A DNA stretch of 40,756 nt. Origin: CAUJGP01 sp964612425. Lineage in GTDB: Bacteria > Bdellovibrionota > Bdellovibrionia > Bdellovibrionales > Bdellovibrionaceae. Positions 34,493 to 40,756 of this stretch are shown piece after piece. The stretch is from positions 1 through 40,756 of the forward strand of contig CAZTDX010000029.1 in the NCBI GenBank assembly GCA_964612425.1, in the 5' to 3' direction. The stretch's first letter is position 1, and each line of letters opens with the position of its first letter. The notes below the pieces were generated by a model. That model was not told where the DNA came from, did no database searches, and saw only the letters and a program-made list of their open reading frames with translations. Made by a program: the position numbers and the translations under genes.

Positions 34493-34509
34493 TAGCAACA
34501 ATAGTGCCA
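34493..34509 (-). promoter_or_regulatory. Sigma-54 promoter of the flagellar rod/ring operon
   Basis: On the minus strand TGGCAC (34509-34504), five bases, TTGCTA (34498-34493). GG (34508-34507) and GC (34496-34495) are 12 bp apart, matching the -24/-12 consensus fully. The predicted start of transcription is near 34483, about 80 bases before flgF. RpoN control of rod and ring genes is common in bacteria with hierarchical flagellar regulation. Confidence 0.88.
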
Positions 34510-34690
34510 CAAGGTCCTAGACCTATTTTTCAGACATAAATTGTGCGGTAGAATCAATTAAATGATCATGACTATTTTAAACTCGACATAAGTAAGATTT
34601 ATTGAGTGGCGTGAGCATAAAATCAGTCGCGATCCTGTCAATAAATAAACAGCGTCACTGTCAATTTTTACTGCTCACTTTTACAAGCGA

Positions 34691-35386
34691 TTATCTTCGT
34701 ACTTTTCTTTTACGATTTAAGGGCACACCTTTAAGTTCGCGCGTGTTAATGGGCTGCCAAAAGTTCGGTCTAGAAGCAACCACTAAATCGCTGTGATTTT
34801 CCATCAAATTATTGGCTAGCATTAAGCTACCTACTCCTGCTGGTGCACTAATCAGCCACAGTGGTTCTTGCCCTTCAACCGAATATTTTCTTTTCAATAT
34901 TAAACCATTTTTTTCACATAAAGACTTAATAGCTGATTCCGTTGTGCCCAACTTGAACTTAACAAGGACTCCACCCGCGAAGGCTTTTACGCTTCCATTG
35001 GTATCTTTAAAAAGAGGTGATCGATAAGTGTTTGCCTGCTTTTGAGCAAGATCTATATTTTCATTTAATACTTCATTAAAATCATTTTCGTTCAACTTTA
35101 AAAGTTTTCCGCCTCCCTTTAATGGTTTTTCGCGCAGAGGCTTCAGAGATCTACCAACAGCGGCACCTGTGTTGTCAGGAGCAGAAAAATCAACAATGTG
35201 ATTTGGCAACAAGGTTAACTCTACTTTTTCAGAATCATGATACCAATAATAAGATTTCGTTTCTGTTGCTCGTACTTCCGCAGGAAAGAGAGCCATCGTA
35301 ATCGTGACTGCAACAAAAAAAATTGCTCCTACTTTGATGTTTAAACTATTATTGTTTTGCAATTTTAAACCCCACTTAGTGCCCAT
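34691..35386 (-). CDS. Exported subtilisin-prodomain-like protein (trans prodomain / inhibitor)
   Basis: The N-terminus has a hydrophobic signal segment (VGAIFFVAVTITMALF) with a likely cut after EVRA (residue 40). Residues about 139-210 read GGVLVKFKLGTTESAIKSLC, then a second strand-helix pair ending in LVVASRPNFWQP. This is the beta-alpha-beta-beta-alpha-beta pattern of the subtilisin/fervidolysin propeptide (I9-like), including the typical closing 'PNF' before a mature protease, but here it ends in a basic tail (RKRKVRR) with no catalytic domain. The gene overlaps the subtilase gene by 11 bp, so the two are coupled. A TTG at 35362 with GTGGGG eight bases upstream is an alternative start. 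Likely role: folding chaperone or inhibitor of the neighbouring protease. Confidence 0.7.
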   Translation of the reverse strand: MGTKWGLKLQNNNSLNIKVGAIFFVAVTITMALFPAEVRATETKSYYWYHDSEKVELTLLPNHIVDFSAPDNTGAAVGRSLKPLREKPLKGGGKLLKLNENDFNEVLNENIDLAQKQANTYRSPLFKDTNGSVKAFAGGVLVKFKLGTTESAIKSLCEKNGLILKRKYSVEGQEPLWLISAPAGVGSLMLANNLMENHSDLVVASRPNFWQPINTRELKGVPLNRKRKVRR

Positions 35387-37019
35387 AAAAAGTTAACCTC
35401 CAACCCGTAACAGTACCACTTTTACCGTTACTATTTGCATCTTTAATTTTAATATCCCAATTACCTTGTACTGATTCTCCCAAAAAGTTTGATATACCAA
35501 ACTTATAAGTATAGTTAACAGCAGCAGTACAACTGACTGCATTCCCTGAATCATCCCAGCACGCATGAGGAGTCAGAATTTTACTGGTACTGGAGGTGCC
35601 TCCAGACAAGGGTGCTCTCACAATACTAACCTCTAAATCCCCAGGACTTGAGTGTGTTAATTTTAATTCTAAATTAATATATTCAATATAATTAATACTT
35701 GAATTAAAGAGGTTCACTCCATTTTCAACTTGAGTGTTGTCCACTTTAAATCCCTGCATGGATAAATAAGATCCCCCTGTGTCGTCTAAGCTTCCTGACC
35801 CTGTGGGCCCAAGCAAGTTTGCACCCAATACTTTTCTCGTCCAAGGGGTATTGCCTACTGAAAGCCAACTGGCAACTTTACTCACAGCGGCTTCAGCATT
35901 AACAATTCCAAACCCATAATCATCATTAAATCTTAAGCGAGTAGGCTGCCAAGTCACCGTTGACGGTTTTGTTGCTGATTCTGCTATGATCATTTTCACA
36001 TCTCGCCAACCTAAATATTTTCCACGAATTTTTGCTTCTCGCAATACGAGACCTGCTACGCCAGAAACAACGGGTGTTGCCGCTGAGGTTCCTATAAAGT
36101 TTTTAGTGTAATCACTATTAATAGCACCTTTTAAATTTGAGCCATCAGAGCAATTTAAACCTTTATAATCGGTTGTAACAATTTTCTCTCCCGGTGCGCA
36201 CACCCAAAGATTTGATCCCGGCTCAGAAAAAAAACTCACATTTCCATTGGGTCCCACCGAACACACGCTTATCACTCCAAAGTTTGAGGCATAGCCATCA
36301 TAGTTACTACGATCACCATACTCACGCCCATTGCCAGCCGCCCAAACAAAGACAGTTCCCAATCCTCCTCGACCTTGTTGGGTGCCAACAGCAATTGCTT
36401 GATTAAATAAATCATTATCGTAATACAAATTAAGTTCTCCTGTATCATCTGGAGGTCCATAGCTATTTGATGCTACATCGGTTAGTGTCGCCTTATACGT
36501 AAGGGCATCATAAACATCGGTATCGACCCCCGTAGTGTTTCTTGCAGAAATTAAAGCGCGAGAAGAAATTCCTCGAATCCCTTTGCCGTTCATTTCTCGG
36601 GCTCCTATCACACCAGCAACGCACGTTCCATGACTTTCAAAATTATCTAAAGTCGTATCAGTCCCTTTTTGTGGAGCAATAAAATTAAAACTTTTGTCCA
36701 GATCTTTATTCCCATTAAGATCTGGATGAGATAAATAAATGGAACTTGGATCAACAATAGCGATACTAACCTCTTGTCCCATATTACCCTCATCCCAAAC
36801 ACTTTTAGCTGAAATATTAAAGGTCGAGGCCACTGATTTACCACCTAAATACCATTGCAAATCAAAATATGAGTCCGGACTATTATCATTAGTGCCTGTA
36901 TTATCCAAGGCGGAATAATTCTTAGATATAAATTTTTTCTGTGCACACCCCTGGCCTTGGAGCATGAGCGCTGTTGTTAAAGCAAAAGAAGAAAGCAAGA
37001 ACCATCTCAATGACTTCAA
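35376..37019 (-). CDS. Kexin/subtilisin-like serine protease (S8) with P-domain, no own prodomain
   Basis: The 547-residue protein has a signal segment (KSLRWFLLSSFALTTALML) followed by Cys25, which could be lipidated although the lipobox is poor. The mature kexin-like start, PDSYFDLQWYLGG, is already reached at residue 48, so there is no room for the usual 70-90-residue propeptide. The catalytic set is Asp90 (SIAIVDPS), His130 (ESHGTCVAG), oxyanion Asn230 (WAAGN) and Ser312 (GTSAATPVVSG). The C-terminal about 150 residues (from about 395) form a proprotein-convertase P-domain, ending NWDIKIKDANSNGKSGTVTGWRLTFYG. The start is a TTG preceded by a G6 run (37023-37028). The next gene encodes a prodomain-like protein. 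Confidence 0.9.
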   Translation of the reverse strand: MKSLRWFLLSSFALTTALMLQGQGCAQKKFISKNYSALDNTGTNDNSPDSYFDLQWYLGGKSVASTFNISAKSVWDEGNMGQEVSIAIVDPSSIYLSHPDLNGNKDLDKSFNFIAPQKGTDTTLDNFESHGTCVAGVIGAREMNGKGIRGISSRALISARNTTGVDTDVYDALTYKATLTDVASNSYGPPDDTGELNLYYDNDLFNQAIAVGTQQGRGGLGTVFVWAAGNGREYGDRSNYDGYASNFGVISVCSVGPNGNVSFFSEPGSNLWVCAPGEKIVTTDYKGLNCSDGSNLKGAINSDYTKNFIGTSAATPVVSGVAGLVLREAKIRGKYLGWRDVKMIIAESATKPSTVTWQPTRLRFNDDYGFGIVNAEAAVSKVASWLSVGNTPWTRKVLGANLLGPTGSGSLDDTGGSYLSMQGFKVDNTQVENGVNLFNSSINYIEYINLELKLTHSSPGDLEVSIVRAPLSGGTSSTSKILTPHACWDDSGNAVSCTAAVNYTYKFGISNFLGESVQGNWDIKIKDANSNGKSGTVTGWRLTFYGH

Positions 37020-37198
37020 CTTCCCCCCTCTTTTACTCTGAGCGACAAATTATTTAACGACTGAATTATCAATAATATTATCACATGGTTTTAGATTATT
37101 TTCCATCGGATAGCTTGACTCTGTACTTAAGTGATTTACATAAATAGATACTATTTAATAATGATTTTGTAATTTCAAAAGCGATCAGTTCTTTTTTC

Positions 37199-38389
37199 TC
37201 AAAACAGTACGTTTGCTGCTTCAGAATGAGACGTAATTTTGGATCTTTCATTGGCTCTTATTAAATCAATGTGGCGATGAATTTCACTCATTATTCGATT
37301 TTCCTCGATATGCTCATTACACATATTTTGTTGATGACATTGTCTTTTCCAACAGGGACTGCACGAAAAATTTGATTTTATTTTTACCCCACGACCATAG
37401 AGATCAATCTCATGTGCGCAACTAGGGCCAAACCAAGCAATGACTGGCTTTTGGCAAGCAATGGCCATATGCATACCTAAGCTATCACCTGAAACCACCA
37501 AATCCATCGCCGCAACACTGCAAAAACCATCTCTTAAGCCAAGCGTTGAGGGACTTATAATGCAATGGGAATTCTTTGCTATCAGCTGATGATTGCGCTC
37601 ATCTATAGAGCCACCACCTAACAAAACAATATTTATTGATTGATTTAACAATGGAGTATTCTCAATCTTATTTATGAGTTTCTGCCAAAAAATATTAGGA
37701 ATTGTTTTTTGCGGCAAAAATCCACTTGTTCCTGTATTTAAACCAAGAAGTAATTTCTTCCCTTGTGACCATTCCTTTTTTCGCTCTTTTATTAAAGCTA
37801 TTTCGTGCTCGCAAAAAAAGTATAAATACTCTTCTCGCTGATAAGGAAGCTCCAACGCCTCTGCAACTAATTGCTGTTCTGACTTTTTATTTTCATAAAA
37901 TTTCTTTTGATTATTAAGACCTATTTCCCATAATTCTCTCGCTGCGGGATTAGAAGGGAGAATCGCACCTGTTTTTTTATCAGTAATAAATCCTAATATT
38001 TTTTTAATTTGAGTTTGATTCGCAATCCCTCCAATCTCTGGAGACTTATCAATAAAATATCCCACATCAAATTCCATACCTGATAAAATCAATTGATCTC
38101 GGGCTGATAAGGTTAAGATTCGATGTATTAGAGGGTTGTTTTCGAGTAAAGGCTTTGTATTTTCTTCAGTGATCCATGTAATCATACACTCAGGGTGTTT
38201 TCTTTGAAGAGCCCTAAGTAGCGATGTACTCCTTAGAACGGCTCCCATTGCGCCCAAGTGAACTACTAAAATGGACTCTTTAACTCTTCTTTTTTGAGGG
38301 CACTGCGAATGGCATTCTGAATTCTTTGAACAAGGTTTATAGCCATTAAAGTGAATACAATCTATTTGGTATTGCTCTTGACTACTCAT
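37199..38389 (-). CDS. Glycosyltransferase family 9 (ADP-heptose:LPS heptosyltransferase-like)
   Basis: Transfers a heptose-type sugar to a lipopolysaccharide core, or a related reaction. After a Cys-rich N-terminal extension (Cys11, Cys20, Cys26, Cys30, with His13) comes the GT9 start ESILVVHLGAMGAVLRSTSLLRAL. The nucleotide-sugar region VVSGDSLGMHMAIACQKPVIAWFGPSCAHEIDLYG follows, then the Cys-rich segment CSPCWKRQCHQQNMC that is common in GT9 members. Length 396 is normal. The N-terminal four-Cys cluster might bind metal. The gene diverges from the CbiX-like gene, with about 255 bp between starts. Confidence 0.85.
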   Translation of the reverse strand: MSSQEQYQIDCIHFNGYKPCSKNSECHSQCPQKRRVKESILVVHLGAMGAVLRSTSLLRALQRKHPECMITWITEENTKPLLENNPLIHRILTLSARDQLILSGMEFDVGYFIDKSPEIGGIANQTQIKKILGFITDKKTGAILPSNPAARELWEIGLNNQKKFYENKKSEQQLVAEALELPYQREEYLYFFCEHEIALIKERKKEWSQGKKLLLGLNTGTSGFLPQKTIPNIFWQKLINKIENTPLLNQSINIVLLGGGSIDERNHQLIAKNSHCIISPSTLGLRDGFCSVAAMDLVVSGDSLGMHMAIACQKPVIAWFGPSCAHEIDLYGRGVKIKSNFSCSPCWKRQCHQQNMCNEHIEENRIMSEIHRHIDLIRANERSKITSHSEAANVLF

Positions 38390-38502
38390 GAAATGATTTT
38401 ATCAATTGTTTTCAAAAAGTCATTTTAACCACACTCCATACTAATAACCTCTACCTTTTCAAAACTTACGACCAGGTAACGACATTCTTCTGGGAAAGTT
38501 GT

Positions 38503-38516
38503 CATTGTACACAATG
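38503..38516. promoter_or_regulatory. Operator-like dyad CATTGT-AC-ACAATG
   Basis: Two perfectly complementary 6-bp arms, CATTGT (38503-38508) and ACAATG (38511-38516), separated by AC, lie midway in the divergent region between the GT9 and CbiX-like genes. The size suits a dimeric transcription factor. There is no known match to a specific family. Confidence 0.4.
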
Positions 38517-38644
38517 TGTGTTTCTCAATTTCTTCTCAACTAGAATTGTGAAGTTTAATTCATTTGATTTATAGACTTTTCCTTTTTAACTTTTCTCTCT
38601 GAACATAAGGATTGATTCAAAAAAAAATCAAACAGGAGATTATT

Positions 38645-39622
38645 ATGATTTCTAAATATTTTTCAATCATCGTACTTCACTCTCTAGTCTCATCTATAGT
38701 TCTTGCCACTTCTGAAATTGTAACTTTTCCTTCTGAAAAAATAGTGAACACCTTACCAGAAGCTCAATGCCTAAATAAAAAAGGAATATTAGTTCTCGCC
38801 CACGGAAAAGCGAATCATGGCCATGGTGACCATGTTCACGAAAAGCCTTTGAGTCCGATGGCTTTCAACAGCGATGACACTCATCCCAAAGTGGATTGGG
38901 AAGACACTGTCTTAAACTTGACGGATGAAGCGAGCACAAAAATCCCTTATCCCTTGGAGGTCGCCTTTGGGATGTGGGACTACGACAACTTTCAAAAGGC
39001 AGTCACTCACCTTGGCCATCAAAAAGTTTGTTTTCTAGAAATTATTCCATTGTTTATTAGTGATCACAGTGATGTCATTCGCGCGCAAAAATATCAATTT
39101 CACCTCAGCGAAACAAACCCACTCCCCTTTGAACTCAAACGAGTAGAACTTCCTTCTTCTGTACAAATGGTTCGTTATCAGTCAGCCCTTAATGATGACC
39201 AAACTCTCAGTCGCATTATTCAAAAAAGAGCTTTTGAAATGAGTCAAAATTCTCAACAAGAAGAATTAATTTTGGTGGCCCATGGGCCTAATGGTGATGA
39301 AGACGATTTACTCTGGTTGCGTGATTTAAATATGCACAGCAGTCGAATTCAAATTCATTTTTCAAAGATTCACATTGTGACGTTGAGAGATGATGCTCCC
39401 AAACCCATCCAAGAGAAAAAAACTCAGGAACTTCGCAATTATGTACAAGAGGCACTCACACAAGGAAAAACTCCCCTCCTCCTCCCCGTGCTTATTGCTC
39501 CCGGAGGAATTGAAGATGGAATCAAAGACAGACTTCAAGGTCTTCAATATCGCTTTTCCAATCACATGATCGCTCCTGATCCATTATTGATTGAATGGCT
39601 CGTTGAAAGAGCTACTTTATAA
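38645..39622 (+). CDS. Exported CbiX/sirohydrochlorin-chelatase-like protein with a His-rich loop
   Basis: AGGAGA seven bases before the ATG at 38645 fixes the start; an in-frame TTG at 38612 is rejected. The 325-residue product begins with a signal peptide (ISKYFSIIVLHSLVSSIVLA). Two chelatase-like halves follow: LVLAHGKANHGHGDHVHEK (His53, His58, His60, His63, His65), IPLFISDHSDV, then LILVAHGPNGDEDDL (His213) and LLLPVLIAPGGIEDGIKDRL. The double AHG pattern and P-(L/V)-F/L-I strands resemble the CbiX/CbiK/SirB fold that inserts Co, Ni or Fe into sirohydrochlorin. Export to the periplasm and the His cluster suggest metal handling rather than B12 synthesis; a periplasmic CbiK is known in Desulfovibrio. 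Alone, with no cob/cbi genes nearby. Confidence 0.75.
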   Translation: MISKYFSIIVLHSLVSSIVLATSEIVTFPSEKIVNTLPEAQCLNKKGILVLAHGKANHGHGDHVHEKPLSPMAFNSDDTHPKVDWEDTVLNLTDEASTKIPYPLEVAFGMWDYDNFQKAVTHLGHQKVCFLEIIPLFISDHSDVIRAQKYQFHLSETNPLPFELKRVELPSSVQMVRYQSALNDDQTLSRIIQKRAFEMSQNSQQEELILVAHGPNGDEDDLLWLRDLNMHSSRIQIHFSKIHIVTLRDDAPKPIQEKKTQELRNYVQEALTQGKTPLLLPVLIAPGGIEDGIKDRLQGLQYRFSNHMIAPDPLLIEWLVERATL

Positions 39623-39661
39623 GAATATAAATAGCCAACGAGTTATCATATTTTTAAAATA

Positions 39662-40726
39662 CTATTCGATCATAAATTTTTGTTTTTTAGTGTGATCAGG
39701 ATTTATTATTATTAAATACTGTCCAATCCCCGATTCTCTACTAATACAATAATTTTTATTGGGCTTCATTTCTTTGACATAGGGCTCAGAATCAGGAGCA
39801 TCCATATCAATTAAAACTGCGACAAGAGAGCTATTTTCTTCTACTGTGACATTAACGCATTTCTTCGAAAGATCATAATACTGTGACGATGCCGGCATCA
39901 GTGAAATGGGTACATTCACTGGCAAAACCCCTGTGTTTACAATATAATCTTGATCTTGAGCAGGAACACCTCCTAGGGCTAACTTTAATTCTAAAATTCC
40001 ACCATTACTTTCAATTTGGTTACGGTATAAGTTGAGAACTAACGCTAATTGATAATTGATAAAAGAGCCTTTAAAGCTAGCGAAACTTGATAAGTCTTTT
40101 TTATTTTTTGTGACTGCCTTAATTACACTATCAATATTTTTGACGCCGGAGTATGGTGACATAATTAAACGCTTTACTAACTCAATACCTCCAAAGTTTT
40201 GGTAAAGATAATAAACATATAAAAAATTATTAAAATACTTGATGCCATGAATATTATATTGATAGTGATCAATCAAAGACAAGTTTCCAAGACTTTTATA
40301 TTCTCTTAGGTATTTTATCGGAAACTCCTCCGTCATCAAAAATTCAGTTACAACGCTCAAACCTTCGTTTAACCAATCCTCTTCATTTCTATTAAAGTGA
40401 TGTCGAACGACATGTTGAAGCTCGTGTGGTAGCAGGTATTTCTGGTCACCGATGAATGAATCTTCTTTTAAATCTAGAATGATAAAATCACGATTATATT
40501 TTGTCTCTAAAATTCGGCTATGAAATCCTAGATGAGGTAATTTATCATCAACAAGTATTATAATTTTGGACCTTTTTGATTTATTTGATGGAATTAAAAG
40601 TGGATCAATTGAAAATTTTCTTTTAAACTGAGGGCAAACGACCTGATCAAAATATTTTACAATCGAGTACAAGTTTTTTCGAAATTCATAACTCTTATTA
40701 TTTAGAGTCAGTTCGCTAATACGCAT
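39662..40726 (-). CDS. Gluzincin-type zinc metallopeptidase (M30-like)
   Basis: From the ATG at 40726 the protein has 354 residues. The zinc motif is H101-E-L-Q-H105 in LLPHELQHVVRHHF, followed 16 residues later by the third ligand Glu121 in WLNEGLSVVTEF, the wording of gluzincins such as the M30 (hyicolysin-like) peptidases. The C-terminal region, from about 260, is beta-type and may be a binding domain. No signal peptide is visible at this start, although such enzymes are normally exported; an in-frame stop seven bases before the ATG rules out a simple extension. A stop in another frame overlaps this ATG (TGATG), which points to an upstream gene or an N-terminal frameshift. Confidence 0.8.
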   Translation of the reverse strand: MRISELTLNNKSYEFRKNLYSIVKYFDQVVCPQFKRKFSIDPLLIPSNKSKRSKIIILVDDKLPHLGFHSRILETKYNRDFIILDLKEDSFIGDQKYLLPHELQHVVRHHFNRNEEDWLNEGLSVVTEFLMTEEFPIKYLREYKSLGNLSLIDHYQYNIHGIKYFNNFLYVYYLYQNFGGIELVKRLIMSPYSGVKNIDSVIKAVTKNKKDLSSFASFKGSFINYQLALVLNLYRNQIESNGGILELKLALGGVPAQDQDYIVNTGVLPVNVPISLMPASSQYYDLSKKCVNVTVEENSSLVAVLIDMDAPDSEPYVKEMKPNKNYCISRESGIGQYLIIINPDHTKKQKFMIE

Positions 40727-40756
40727 CAATCTTCACTCTTAGCCCTTGCAAAGCAA
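40726..40756 (-). CDS. Possible C-terminal tail of an upstream gene
   Basis: The minus strand from the window edge reads CFARAKSED and a stop (TGA 40728-40726), which shares bases with the ATG of the gluzincin gene. It may be the end of an operon partner, or the missing exported N-terminus of the gluzincin in another frame. Too short to judge. Confidence 0.3.
   Translation of the reverse strand, partial: CFARAKSED

Overview
The window looks like an AT-rich chromosome segment from a Gram-negative, motile member of the Bdellovibrionota or a close relative. This is inferred from the gene mix: a flagellar rod and ring operon (flgF-flgG-flgA-flgH-flgI-flgJ), many secreted lipoproteins and proteases, a YfgM/BamB pair and leucine dehydrogenase. 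I see no rRNA, tRNA, transposase, prophage or CRISPR array.

Layout. 1-1.7 kb: start of an exported protein (minus strand), a Cys-rich prepilin-like protein and an FHA-domain protein. 1.7-8.7 kb: a His-motif membrane protein, then three surface lipoproteins (Pro-rich/EF-hand, von Willebrand A, metzincin protease); the protease has a textbook sigma-54 promoter. 8.7-13 kb: minus-strand YfgM-like, BamB-like and small lipoprotein genes, leucine dehydrogenase and a stand-alone cyclic-nucleotide-binding domain. 13.1-14.7 kb: a NitT/TauT-type ABC ATPase and permease without a binding protein. 15.5-20.6 kb: a pair of unrecognised exported proteins, one of about 1441 residues. 20.7-22.2 kb: an amidase. 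22.2-27.5 kb: thrA-thrB-thrC as an overlapping operon behind a small barrel-like protein. 27.6-28.9 kb: a CapA-family protein. 28.9-34.5 kb: the flagellar operon, with a sigma-54 promoter in front of flgF. 34.7-37 kb: a kexin-like subtilase followed by a separate gene for what looks like its missing prodomain. 37.2-40.7 kb: a heptosyltransferase-like GT9 enzyme, an exported CbiX-like chelatase-family protein and a gluzincin metallopeptidase.

Two observations stand out. First, the only long gap in the otherwise tightly packed flagellar operon (flgI to flgJ, 291 bp) holds a structured RNA candidate. It has several hairpins that show GGA in or next to their loops (CAAGGAUUG, GCAGGAUGC, CAUGGAAG, GCAGGAAAC), a long-range GGGGAGG/CCTCCCC closing stem and a following U-tract, which together resemble a CsrA-sequestering RNA of the CsrB/RsmZ kind. 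Second, the subtilase starts its mature domain almost directly after the signal peptide, while the overlapping downstream gene encodes an exported protein ending in a subtilisin-propeptide-like fold, which suggests a chaperone or inhibitor supplied in trans.

The two sigma-54 promoters (flgF operon, metzincin lipoprotein) suggest that a protease and the flagellar basal body share a regulator. Everything here comes from reading the sequence by eye; no database search or folding program was run.
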